A DNA stretch of 64,000 nt from Lactuca virosa. Lineage: Eukaryota > Streptophyta > Magnoliopsida > Asterales > Asteraceae. Below the pieces are notes generated by a model. The model was not told the DNA's origin and ran no database searches. It worked only from the letters and a program-made list of their open reading frames with translations. The stretch spans positions 240,786,328 to 240,850,327 of the forward strand of contig CAKMRJ010005523.1 of assembly GCA_928212115.1 (NCBI GenBank). Direction: 5' to 3'. The translations under genes and the position numbers were made by a program. Below are positions 35,960 to 47,224 of this stretch, piece by piece (positions within the stretch are counted from its first letter, which is position 1; the number at the start of each line of letters is the position of its first letter).

Positions 35960-36998
35960 CTGCATCTCCTTCACTTGGTTCTCAGCCTCGATAACATGCC
36001 TCTCCATTATGGCCTGACGTTCCTGATATTATCTCATCTCAGCTCAAGTCGCAGTAACTTCCTCCTGAAGGGCCTCAGTGTGATCCCGGGTCCGATCATG
36101 ATCTTCATCCAGACGACGAAGACGGACTACGGTGACCTCGGTGTTGGCGACAACCTCCATGATATGGTTAGCGGATGCCCTTGCCTGTTCACCCTGGTGA
36201 GCGATGCGGCGAATTATGACAGGGAGAGCCCTGTCTGTTGAACCCCCTCTATCGAGGTTGCAGAAACCTCGTTCCATACCATAGGGTGGGCTCTGGCCCT
36301 GTTCTTGGCTCCATCTTCTTAAATCTACTGCCCATCGAGGCGTCGGGACATGGAAGTTCCATCTGGGGTTTTGGGCGACGTGCGGTGGATTGTAAACTTC
36401 GGGTTCTGGGTCGGTGTCTTCCTCGAATTCTTCTTCGTCCTCTTCTTCTTCTGAAATCTCTTCAGAATCCTCCTTTGGATCTTCCACGATCCAACCATTG
36501 TTTCCTTGGTTAGGGAAGTAGGGATCTCCGGGTAGGTGGAATCCTGCCATAGAGTCTATTCAAGAATAGGGGTAAGAGGTACATAAAGAATCTAAGTGTG
36601 TGGTTTTATCATATCACAAAATACTCCTATAGTATTTTAAGTTTAGAGATTCTTTGAATGGTTTGTTGGTAAGTTTAGACTCGTCGTTCACCATGACCAT
36701 TCCTCGGCATACGTTAGTCACATCCTGGATAAATATATTTGATCAGGCTATATTCATCCCAGATCTGGTTACATACCGCGATGCCTACTCGTAGTGTTCA
36801 ACTTATCTTAATACTTTTTGTTTTGTTACCGTTACGACACTGAACTAGTAAGTATGAATGTACTTATACTTTTGTAAAAACATCATAATATTTTAAAGTA
36901 TACTTGTATGAAAATGTTATCTCAAAGAGTTTTAGTCCCTCATATTTATAGTTTGTATATCTTATGTGGTTTGATATACTTAGTTCACTATAAACAAT

Positions 36999-37010
36999 GC
37001 TCTGATACCA
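36999..37010 (-). other. Primer binding site of element A
   Basis: On the minus strand TGGTATCAGAGC lies three bases after the 5' LTR end (GTGTGACAGAT). It is the intact initiator tRNA-Met site and fixes the orientation of element A. Confidence 0.92.
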
Positions 37011-37013
37011 ATC

Positions 37014-37983
37014 TGTCACACTCCCAAACCAGGATGGCGGAAACGTCCGGGGGTGGATGACTTTCATGTATTGTATCATAACATCATGCATAATAATGAC
37101 CAAAGCAAACGAGACCATCATATATATAATTGTAAAAGTTACATCATTGTAAGTGCTATATGTTTCAAAGGTCAATTACAATATGATGAAAAAAGATTTG
37201 TTTGACGCCTTAGCGTCCCATCCTCAAACCGGTGGTTACCTGTTTTACTAATTCCCTAAGAATACAAGTTGTTTGAAAAAGTGTCAACAGTTAATTTGGT
37301 GAGTTCATATGAGTTTGTATGAATAATTGTAAGCCTTTCCGTATAAAATAATCGTGTTTGTTTCCAGAAAATCCGATATTTTCCATAAAATGAGTTGTAT
37401 TCTTAAATGTTCCAAGACCGAAATGTACCAGTATCTTCTATACTTAAAATAGTAGTATGTAGTTTTATTCGTATATAAAACCGTTTGAACAAATTTGTTT
37501 TCGTGTAAAATAAACGTATCGTTGTTTCCCCATGTGAGTTTTCATAACCGTGCTAAAAATGAAGTTGCCTGCCGCGACGTTCTTCACGCGTCGAAGTGTT
37601 TATGACATTTGTCACCCATAACCTGCCGGTCTAACTGTAGCTAACAGTCAGGGTGTGGGATCATCAGTCTCGTATAGATCTATACACAAGTATCACGCTC
37701 TCTTATGGGAGATTCCGGTTATAAAACAGGACTTTCATATATACCTCAGTTAGGTACGATGAAGACAATGTCTCACAAATTTACTCAATGAGAGTACGTG
37801 TTTTTGTAATGAAAACGTTTGTATATGTAATTATCCCCTTTTTCCAAGATAATAATGAAAATGACGTAAGACAATTATATATGTACTTTATATAATTACA
37901 CCCTTTGCTCAACGGGTTACAAAGGTGGTAAGGTTTCGCAAACTATATTTTTATATAGTTTAATGTTGTAAATAATTTGTACT

Positions 37984-38064
<81 letters not shown>

Positions 38065-38690
38065 TAATGTAGTGTATTTTGTACTCGTTTTTCATATCTT
38101 TATGTTTTTATCAAAACTTTGTATATAAAAATATACGAGGTTGGTAGTAAAGCCATTTCACATATTTATCACTTTTCGTAAAAATAGTAATTAAACGTAT
38201 TTGAACGTTTGCGTTTTAACGTAAATTTTCTTGTGCGTTACTTGTATTCCCCCCCCCCTAAAACATAGAAAAAGTCTTGAAAAAATGTAGGGGTGTGAAC
38301 TCACCTCGAGTGTGTTATTGGCTAGATAACGAGGTAAAAACGATGATCTTCGAGTTACAATACGTGAAGATAGTCATATCTTAATGGTTTTGAACAGATA
38401 ATGACATGTGTAAATTTGATGAAACTAGTATTAAAGAACGTAGACACTATATTAACAAGAAGATACTTACAACAGTTCCTAAGGAATCAACTTGTGGTAT
38501 TAACTTCCTGAAGGTATGAATATGTTACAGGGGATTATTATCTGAATGTTGAAGGTGCTTCTTTGAGAGAATTGTAGTCAAAGATGTTTAACTGAGAAAT
38601 GTTTTGAAGGGGTCCTAAATCGTGTTTATATAGGAAGGAAAAGATAAGGTGAAGTGATGTTTACATTGGTAAATGTAATTATCTCATTGG
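37014..38690 (-). repeat. 5' LTR of element A, truncated
   Basis: It matches the other A LTRs from its inner end at 37014 up to ATTATCTCATTGG at 38690, where homology stops. About 420 bp of the outer end (the U3 start) are missing, replaced by junction filler. A TATATAAA box on the minus strand lies at 38625-38632 and a (TA)n tract at 37986-38061. Confidence 0.9.
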
Positions 38691-38822
38691 ACCCCTTCAA
38701 AACATTTCTCAGTTACATTTACCAATTGGGGCTTCTTCATTGGTAAATGTAATTATATAGAATTTTACCAATGTAAACATCACTTCACCTTATCTTTCCT
38801 TCCTATATAAACACGATTTATA
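38691..38822. other. Templated filler at a duplication breakpoint
   Basis: This stretch joins the truncated A LTR to the duplicated end of element D. It is a mosaic of copies of both flanks. First is an inverted copy of 38591-38616 (ACCCCTTCAAAACATTTCTC). Then an inverted piece of ATTGGTAAATGT, an inverted piece of the D sequence at 38870-38884 (ATTGGGGCTTCTTC), a direct copy of ATTGGTAAATGTAATTA, a direct TATAGAATTTT from the D side, and an inverted copy of about 38616-38668. Then D sequence begins at 38823. Confidence 0.88.
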
Positions 38823-40759
38823 TAGAATTTTGTTTTTAGCCCATTCACCTTTCATCAAGCAAGTGACGATGAAGAAGCCCCAATGACGAAAGGGCAGTTC
38901 AAAGCACTCAATGAAAAATTGGATTCTCTACTGGAGTCTTAAAAATACTCATCAAATTATGAGTATTTGATTCAGTCTCGTAAAGCATTAATCGAGACGT
39001 TAACCAAGGAGCATGCCAAAAGCCTGGCCGCATCTACCAAAGCAGTTGAGAATTCAAAGAAAACTGTTAAGGAAATGACTGAAAGAGTCGAAAACTAGAT
39101 GCTGAAGTCTAGTAGTTTATGGCTGATTTCCGAAACCCATCTGATAAGAACACTGCAGCAGCTAACAAAGTCATTATGAGTCTCAGAACTACTTTACAAA
39201 TTGAAAGAGAAGCCTTTTCTCGTGTTCAGGGTGAACTACAAACTGAATCCTCTGAGATGATTACTTCTGTTGTTTCGAAGATCTAGCAGCTTCAGAAAGA
39301 TCTTGCTGCTGAAAATACGATCACGGATAAACTGGATCAGAAAACTGAGAAGGCTAATGTTCTATCTGTTAAGCCGAATTACGCAACCACGCGTCTGGAT
39401 CACCTGGAATCCAAGAAGACTATATACCAAAGTTGTATTTCGGAAATTAATCAGTTCTTGCAAGGCCTCATTGAGTCTCGCGATTCAACGCTCACTATCT
39501 TAGTCCGTCAGTACCTCTCTGACAAACTTAAGCTTGTCTTCGCGCTGCTCAACCAATGATAGGGTGTTTCGGGAAGCAGTTCTATTCCAAAACAAAGGGG
39601 AGATAATGTTACCAAATAAAGTCGCAAAGAAGAACCCCAACCCCAACCTAAGCCAAAATGAGATAAGCATCATGAACAGAAACCAAAAGTTGACCAAAAG
39701 GGTAATGAAGCTTCTGGGTCAAAAGGAAAAGAAAATATTGATGATGATGATGATGATGAAGAGGTGTTTGCTGAAGGAGAAAATCTTGTCAGGAAACAGA
39801 GGAATAAAGAGCTTGATGAAATTTTACGTGTTAGAAAAGAATTGGAAGCTCAAGAAAAGGAAGCCTTTGCTGCGAAAGTTACCTTGAAAACACAGGAATC
39901 TCTCTTTCCTCATTGGACCATGGAAAGGATTCTGAATGAGGTTGCTGACAATCCAAGCTTACATTGGTTGGAGCCTATGGTATCCTTCGAACTGGTGAAT
40001 TCGGCTGATTCTCAGTTTGATTTTCCAGTTACTCCGAGGGCATTCCTATTTAGATGCTTTGAGCATATTAAGAGGGCACCACTCTCAGATTATGATGGCA
40101 ACCACATGCTATTATCATTCTAACTCAAGTATGGAAGACCTCAACTTCAGATATTGAGCTTGCAGAAGATGGTTTCGGTAAAGGTTTATGCACCGTTTCC
40201 GACTAATAATTTTGTTAATGTCAAGTTTAAAGGTTACAGAGGATCAAGTCATACCGAAGTCGAGTTCACTCTTGCTGATTTACCTAGCATGAATCTGAAT
40301 GACTGGATTTCTCTGTTGCTGATCTAGTCTAAGGATGAACAGAAGTTTGAACCAATAATTGCTCATTTGAAAAGAATGTTGATTTGCTATATTCATGAAG
40401 TAGCAAAGATGGATATAGAAATTGTTGTTGTTTTAAAGAAAAAGCTAGTTGTGAAACCTGAACCAGAATCAAAGTACTTCCGAAAGCTGAAGCTGGGTAA
40501 AATCAATAAATAAAATTAGAATGTTGTCTATCAGCGAAAGGATGGCGAAAAGGTTGTAAAAAGCATGTTCTTTTTACTCGACAAACATTTGTACTCCACG
40601 ATTGCTCTGGACAGCATTTTAGGTCTAGTTGAAGCTACAAAGTCAAACAACGCTGATGATCTGAAGTGCTTTACTGACATGATCAGATGGTATCTCATGA
40701 TCCGAAATATCCTTCTGAATCTGATGACCCGGTTGTTCAAGACTGAAAAGAAACAACGA
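38823..40759 (+). pseudogene. Second copy of the C-terminal half of element D's extra ORF
   Basis: Near-identical to 13593-15529. It starts abruptly inside the ORF at TAGAATTTTG and continues to the Mutator-like insertion. Two codons that are stops in the first copy are still sense here: CAG near 38895 (TAG near 13667) and CAA near 39851 (TAA near 14621). Other stops, for example near 39096 and 40326, are shared and so predate the duplication. It has no promoter or start of its own. Confidence 0.88.
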
Positions 40760-41691
40760 GGGTAAATTACACCAATCGTCCCTCGTGTAGGTGTCAGAAA
40801 ACACATTTAGTCCCTATTTTCAAAAATTAACTCGGACTGTCCCTTGTTTGGTTAAAATTTGCACGTTTCATCCCTCGTAAGTTTAAATTTGCAAGATTCA
40901 TCCCTTACGAGTCATTAAATGACTATTATTCCCTTTTGTATATATTTTCTAATTAATTTAAATGTTATAATAATTATTATTAATTTAAAAATAAAAGAAA
41001 ATAAACCCAACGTCCCTACCACCCTACGCCCCCCCCCCCCTCACCTTCCTTTTGCTTATCTCTCTTCCTACCTCTTCTGTTAAATCTTGAAAAACCATTG
41101 ATCCACCACTTTCGGCCAACCACCACCGGAGCACGCCCCTTAAAGTCAAAATCCGACCACTTTTTTTTGTTTGTAGACTCCCCTATTGACAGAACCATCA
41201 ACCATTTTTTTCATGAACACCGCCTTCACCATGAACCACTTCATCGGGAACACCGGTCGCCCATCACGGAACCCAACCTCCACACCACCTGTTTCTAACC
41301 TCTACACCACCGAAAACATCAACCGTTGCTGCCACCACCCTCGAAAATTTTTGCCTTCAAATGCTAGCAGCTAACAATTAAACCTGATGCTGAATATCGA
41401 CAACCATTTCTAAAACTCACCTTCACCAAAACTGCCAAGAACTGCCACGAAATCAGGCCCTAAAAACCTTTTCAAACACCTCCTGGAATGTGATCCCTTC
41501 TCCGTCTTTATCGTCGATGGAAAAGATTTGGGTTCGATCTAAGCTTGCTTCTCCAATATGGATCTCCCTCTTCTCCGATTTAAAAGTTTAGGGTTCATTT
41601 TTAAGATTTGAATGATGACCAGTGGTGGTTATAGGAGGTACTGGCGGTGATAGCTGGAGGTGTCGGACATTAGAAAGATGATAGTGAAGAG

Positions 41692-41728
<37 letters not shown>

Positions 41729-43086
41729 TAAGAGAAAAAGAGAGGGGCAGAGATGACCGATCGAATTCAAAGAAGAAGAAGAAGAAGAAGAAGAAGAAGA
41801 AGAAGAAGAAGAAGAAGAAGAAAGGAATTTGGGGAAAGGGGAGGGGTGGCTTGGTGGAGTCGGCCGGAGATGTCGTCGGAGTATTGAAGTCGGCCGAAGG
41901 TGTCGTCAGGGTCGCCATTGTGGGTGGTGATGGTGGATAGGAGGTGTTTTGAAGAAGAAAGAGGGGGGCGAGTTATCAACGTATGTTTAGGGCCCCCATT
42001 TCTTTTTAAAAGTTTTTTTAATAAATAAATCAATAAATAAACAATAATTACAAACAAATAGAAAAATAAATCAAAAAAGAAATAAATAAGGGAAAAATGG
42101 TCTTTTTATAACTAGAGGATGATGTCACGCCCCCAAACCAGGATGGCGGAAACGTTCGGGGGTGGATGACTTTCATGTACTGTATCATAACATCATGCAT
42201 AATAATGGCCAAAGCAAACAAGACCATCATATATATAATTGAAAAACTTACATCATTGTAAGTGTTACATGTTTCAAAAATCAATTACAATATGATGACA
42301 AAAGAATTGTTTGACGCCTTAGCGTCTCATTCTCAAAAGTCGGTGGTTACCTGTTTATTGATTCACTGAGAATACAAGTCGTTTGAAAAAGTGTCAACAA
42401 TTAAGTCGGTGAGTTCATAAGAGTTTGTATGAATAATTGTAAGCCTTTCCGTATAAAATAATCATGTTTGTTTCCAGAAAATCCGATATTTTCCATAAAA
42501 TGAGTTGTAGTCTTAAATGTTCCAAGACCGAAATGTACCAGTATCTTCAATACTTAAAATAGTAGTATGTAGTTATATTCGTATATAAAACCGTTTGAAG
42601 AAATGTGTTTTCTTGTAAAATAAACGTATCGTCGTTTCCCCATGTGAGTTTTCATAATTGTGCTAAAAATGAAGTTTCCTGTCGCGACGTTCTTCATGCG
42701 TTGAAGTGTTTATGACATTTTTCACCCATAACCTGTCGCTCTGACTGTAGCTAACAGTCAGTGTGTGGGATCATCAGTCCCGTATAGATATATACACAAG
42801 TATCACGCTCTCTTATGGGAGATTCCGGTTATAAAACAGGACTTTCGTGTATACCTCAGTTAGGTACGATGAAGACAATGTCTCACAAATTTATTCAACG
42901 AGAGTACGTGTTTTTGTAATGAAAACGTTTGTATATGTAATTATCCCATTTTTCCAGGATAATAATCAAAATGACGTAAAGCAATTATATATGTACTTTA
43001 TATAATTACACAATTTTCTCAACGAGTAGTAAATAATTTGTACTAAATAATTTTTATATAGTTTAATGTAGTAAATAATTTGTACT

Positions 43087-43153
<67 letters not shown>

Positions 43154-44324
43154 TAATGTAGTGTATTTTGTACTTGTTTTTCATATATTTATGTTTTTAT
43201 CAAAACTTTGTATGTAAAAATATACGAGGTTGGTAGTAAAGCCATTTCACGTATTTATCAATTTTCGTAAAAATAGTAATTAAACGTATTTAAATGTTTG
43301 CGTTTTAACGTAAATTTTCTTGTGTGTTACTTGTATTCTCCCCTAAAACATAGAAAAAGTCTTGAAAATGTAGGGGTATGAACTCACCTCGAGTGTGTTC
43401 TTGGCTAGATAACGAGGTAAAAATGATGATCTTCGAGTTAGAATACGTGAAGATAGTCGTATCTAATGGTTTTAAACACATAATGACATGTGTAAATTTG
43501 ATGAAACTAGTATTAGAAAACGTACAACACTATATTAACAAGAAGATACTTACAACAGTTCCTAAGGAATCAACTTGTGGTATTAACTTCCTGGAAGGTA
43601 TGAATGTGTTACAAGGGATTAATATCTGAATGTTGAAGGTACTTCTTTGATAGAATTGTAGTGAAATATGTTTAACTGAGAAATGTTTTGAAGGGGTCCT
43701 AAATCGTGTTTATATAGGAAGGAAAAGATAAGGTGAAGTGATGTTTACAATTGTAAATGTAATTATCTCATTGGGAAGCTAATCCACCAATCAAGTTGCA
43801 ACACTAGTGGACCAAGTGGGTGATTTCGGCCAAGGCATGACCGAAATCACCTTGATTTCGGTTTGGTATCAACCAAGAATGGGTGATTTCGGTCCTAGCA
43901 AATGAGATTTCAGTCCATATGCTCCATAGGCTTGAGATTTCGGTCCTTCACAACCGAAAACCCTTGATTTTAGATTCCCAAAACCAAAATCCCTTATGTT
44001 ATGTATAATTTCATGCTTTTAGATTTATCTATTTGACTTGTGTTGACTTTCAAAGGCTCATTACCACATGGTTTTCAAAGTATAGATTTACTTACACAAT
44101 TTATGCCTTTTGGCTATAATTGATTTAGTGCAACAAGGTTAAGATGTGGTTTTACTTATACATAATACACTTTTAGACTTTGATTGATTCCAAATTTGCC
44201 AATTGTCACAGATGAAGTGTGCAACTTTTAACAAAACGAGGGACGGTCCGAGTTAATTTTTCAAAAATAGGGACTGAACGTGCTTTCTGGCACCTGCACG
44301 AGGGACGATTGGTGTAATTTACCC
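40760..44324. mobile_element. Mutator-like TIR element, copy 2, complete and interrupted by an A solo LTR
   Basis: Left end GGGTAAATTACACCAATCGT at 40760, right end its complement (...GGTGTAATTTACCC) at 44324. The 9-bp duplication is AAACAACGA (40751-40759, one change) and AAACAACAA (44325-44333). Inverted repeats are about 110 bp with scattered differences. Net length without the LTR is about 1.47 kb. No transposase. The 9-bp duplication and long inverted repeats point to the Mutator superfamily. Confidence 0.85.
42123..44210 (-). mobile_element. Solo LTR of element A family (2088 bp), duplicated copy
   Basis: It starts TGTCACGCCCCCAAACC at 42123 and ends CCAATTGTCACA at 44210, with GATGA on both sides (42118-42122, 44211-44215). 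It occupies exactly the position of the 3' LTR of element A in the first copy, and lacks the ATAGG-flanked solo LTR found there. This is what recombination between the two LTRs of an A insertion leaves. Confidence 0.92.
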
Positions 44325-44359
44325 AAACAACAATGAAGAAACTTTTTCGCCTTTTGACA

Positions 44360-44371
44360 CAAAGGGGGAGA
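44360..44371 (+). other. Polypurine tract of element D
   Basis: CAAAGGGGGAGA, two bases before the 3' LTR, about 24 bp after the original stop codon of the extra ORF (TGA 44334-44336). Confidence 0.85.
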
Positions 44372-44372
44372 T

Positions 44373-44675
44373 TGTTGGGTTATTAATATGTTGTGTCAAA
44401 ATGTTTTGTATGTTAATAGTCTCATTTAGTAACGTGTTCGGCCTGTCCATCCATCTTTATGGTCTGCTAGGGTTAGACTATTTAATATGCATGCATGTTT
44501 CGTTCTAGGGTTATCGATTGTATTGCCCTACTAAGCTTTTACAGAAAAGTTCATGTTGAACTCTTCTAAAGCTTTGATAATATTAAGCATTCGACACATA
44601 TGTGATCATTGTTCTTGTTATTTGATTCACTTTACTGTTTAGAATCTATCGATCTTAAGCTTTATTGTTCCAACA
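44373..44675 (+). repeat. 3' LTR of copia element D
   Basis: 303 bp, TGTTGGGTTATTAATATG to TTGTTCCAACA, followed by TSD TTCCT. Same length as the 5' LTR 41 kb away, with about a dozen substitutions by eye. Confidence 0.93.
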
Positions 44676-44680
44676 TTCCT

Positions 44681-46545
44681 ACATAATCGGGAAGTGAAAT
44701 GGACATTACAATCTGAAACCACCAAGATTGGAACCCCATGAAGTGAAACCACTTCCTTTATGTAGATCTCAACTAACTTTTTCATGGATCAACTCTCCCA
44801 AGTTGAGATGAAATGGGCTTTCTTATTCAACCTATCAACAATCACCCAAATAGAATCAAACCTACATGCCATCCTTCGCAACTTTGTGATAAAATCCATA
44901 GTGATCTCCTGTCATTTCCACATGGCAATGGATAACCACTACAACTTTTCATGGGGTCTCTAATATTCGGCCTTGACTTTTCGGTAAGTCAAGCACCGCT
45001 CCACGTACCATGCTATCTCCCTATTCATGCAGGCCACCAATAGCTATGTCTCAAGTCTCTATACATCTTCTTCGCCCCCGAATGGATTGAAAACTTTGAC
45101 TTGTGTGCTTCCTCCAACAATGTCTTCCTAATCCCCCCTATAAGTCGGAACCCATACCCTACCACACTGAGTCAACAAATCGCGACTATCTTTGATAAAT
45201 AAAGGAATTTGACCCTCTGTCCTCTCTTCCTTCCAATTCTCCTTCTTCAACCCCTCGACATGTGCCTCCTCGATCATATATAACAGTGGCGGAATGATAG
45301 CCATCCTCATACGTAAATACCTGATGGAAGTACTAGCCGCCTTGCGACTCAAGGCATCAGCCACAACATTGGACTTCCCAAGGTGATACAAGATCTCACA
45401 GTCATAATCCTTCACCAAATTTAACCATCTGTGTTGCCTCATATTCATGTTTGGATGATCCATCAAAAATCTCAGACTCTTATGATCCGTATAGATAGTA
45501 CATTGAACCTCATACATATAATGTCGCCAAATCTCCAATAATAACCTGCTAAAACAAGGAAACTCTTAATCTCATATGGAGACCTCAGAACCTCCCACTT
45601 CATCGGGATCTCAATCTTGGCCGGCTCAACAAAGATAAGATTCTGGTTGCGAGGTGACCCAAGAACCAAACCTCGCGCAACTAGAACTAACATTTTAGAA
45701 CTTCACAAAAAAGCTTCTCTCTCCTAAAGTCTCAAGAACCTCTCTTAAGTGCTCCTCATATTGCTCCTTGGTCTTAGAATAGACCAAAATAGGCTTGCAC
45801 ACCCAATTCATGAGATCCATGAACGTTTTAAATACGTTGGTGAGTCCAAAAGGCATCACCACGAACTCATCATGAACATATCGAATTTTGAAGGGCATCT
45901 TCTTTACATCCTCGTCCATGACCCTCATCTGATGATATACAGACCTCAAGTTGATCTTGGAAAAAAAAGATGCACCTTGCAGCTGATCAAACAAATCATC
46001 GATCCTCAGAAGTGGATAACGGTTCTTCATCGTTTACATGCGATGAAACCTATCTTTTTTCCTTCACAAAGAAAATCGGTGCTCCCCATGGCAAACTACT
46101 TGGCCTGATAAATCCGTTGTCCAACAGCTCCTGCAACTGTATGGACAACTCCTGCATCTACGGTGGTTCTAAGCGGTATGGTGCCTTCACTATCAGAGCC
46201 GCACCCAGAATCAAATCAATTCAGAACTATACCTGCCTCTCAGGAGGCACTCATGGAAAATCCTCTGGAAATCATCAGGGAAATCTCGAACAACAGGTAT
46301 ATCATCCACAATCTTCTTCTCTAAGACCCGAGTATTCATATCAAAAATCTAGAGCATCCTTGCTGAAGATACCTCCTAGCTCTCGCAGCCGAGCAAATAG
46401 TTGGCTCTCGTTGAGTGCCCTCGCCATGAATAACCAGCTCTCCACGACTTGGGGTTCGAACTCTCACCAAATGATGCTCATAATCAATGATAGCTTCATT
46501 CTGACCCAACCAATCCATGTCCATAAGGATCTTCGTCCCTCATAG
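44681..46545 (-). pseudogene. Element C pol: protease end, RT, RNase H and start of integrase
   Basis: Read on the minus strand from high to low coordinates. 46524-46336 holds the end of the protease region (MDMDWLGQNEAIIDYEHHLV). The RT (46030-45695) has MKNRYPLLRIDDLFDQLQGA and EFVVMPFGLTN, then jumps from MNWVCKP directly to ILVYSKTKEQ: the residues carrying the catalytic FIDD motif are missing. RNase H lacks its N-terminal part: GYYWRF is followed by EIWRHYMYEVQCTIYTDHKS. NVVADALSRK is present. The integrase starts near 45130 and its core (VPILVVSDCNVHFTSR) reaches 44681, where copia D is inserted; the frame resumes at 3172. Confidence 0.88.
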
Positions 46546-47224
46546 AGGAATAGGGACCAGATCTATCAGATACTTCTCACAGAATAACTCAAGAACTCAA
46601 TCACGATGAACCCTTGGGGCACTCACAGAACGATCGTCAGCAATCTCCACCTCCAATTGGTAATCCAATGCTCCCAAAGCATTACCAAACTTCTTGCTAA
46701 GCGCAAGAGACAGAAAATATCGAGTAGCACCCGAATCAAAAAGAACATGAGCAGTCACACCATTAACTAGAAACATCTCTAATTATGAACAAATAAACAT
46801 ATGCAAAATTAATGAAAGCAGGAAAGATACAAAACGAATACATACTGGTGACAACATCTGGCGCTGCTCGGGCCTCCACGGTCATCAATTGAAAAGACCG
46901 GCTCCTCACCACTGGAGTCTTTGCCTTGCCCTGGTGACTATCTATGATCCTCAGTGTAGCTAGAGCAAGTGCCCCCACCATCCCTCCTGATAACCTCAGA
47001 CAGTCCGCCTTCTTTTAGCCCGTCTAATTACAATGAAAGCATATCAGACTCGATCCCTAAGGGAAATCCCGACTAACATGACCGGTCTTGCCACACCTGT
47101 AGCAACCCAAAACCACTGATCGACAGACTCGATTGTGCGATTTACTGAACTTTCAACAACGGCACGGCCATGCTGGCCTCTTGATCGCGAGTTAGAATTC
47201 TTGGGCCTCTTCATTGGGCCCTCC
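46546..47224 (-). pseudogene. Element C gag end and protease start, truncated
   Basis: On the minus strand, decayed zinc-knuckle sequence (47224-46990) with frame changes is followed by a linker ending DVVT, an intron-like segment (46845-46779), then FLVNGVTAHVLFDSGATRYF, the protease active-site region. The element stops abruptly at about 47224; no capsid part, leader or 5' LTR is found further right. Confidence 0.75.
46779..46845 (-). other. Candidate 67-bp intron between gag and protease of element C
   Basis: On the minus strand it starts GTATGTATTCGTTTTG and ends GTTCATAATTAG. It has the same position, length and splice signals as in element B. Removal restores one frame from the gag linker to the DSG protease motif; unspliced, the frame is lost after a few codons of the exon beyond. 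Confidence 0.68.

Larger units (their letters stand above)
26405..36550 (-). pseudogene. Element A extra ORF upstream of gag, split by element B
   Basis: The minus-strand start at 36550 reads MAGFHLPGDPYFPNQ. It has a strongly acidic run (DSEEISEEEEDEEEFEEDTD), a Trp/Arg-rich patch and a helical C-terminal part. Two in-frame stops (near 36044 and 36027) have the form of C-to-T changes. The frame continues across the element-B insertion: 35965-36550 plus 26405-26460 gives 642 bp, exactly 214 codons with the stop, once B and one TSD copy are left out. The gag start lies about 420 bp further on. I do not recognise the family. A role in regulation or in a Gag-associated function is only a guess. 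Confidence 0.65.
16878..38690 (-). mobile_element. Ty3 element A (chromovirus-like), with nested solo LTR and element B
   Basis: On the minus strand the order is 5' LTR (38690-37014, truncated at its start), primer binding site (37010-36999), extra ORF (36550-35965 plus 26460-26405), gag, protease, RT, RNase H, integrase, polypurine tract (21580-21566) and 3' LTR (21565-16878). The left TSD GATGA is at 16873-16877. The right TSD is lost here, but GATGA flanks the solo LTR in the duplicated copy on both sides. Its insertion target is the right inverted repeat of the Mutator-like element. Confidence 0.9.
3178..44675 (+). mobile_element. Ty1/copia element D (SIRE-like), with all nested insertions
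   Basis: Two 303-bp LTRs (3178-3480 and 44373-44675) begin TGTTGGGTTATTAATATG and end TTGTTCCAACA. They are flanked by the 5-bp TSD TTCCT (3173-3177 and 44676-44680), so they belong to one insertion although 41 kb apart. Order of domains is gag, protease, integrase, RT, RNase H, which is copia order, followed by a long extra ORF. Without nested insertions and the duplicated segment the element would be about 12.6 kb. It sits in the integrase of element C, whose reading frame resumes across the TSD. The SIRE-like label rests on the integrase and RT style and the additional 3' ORF. Confidence 0.93.
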
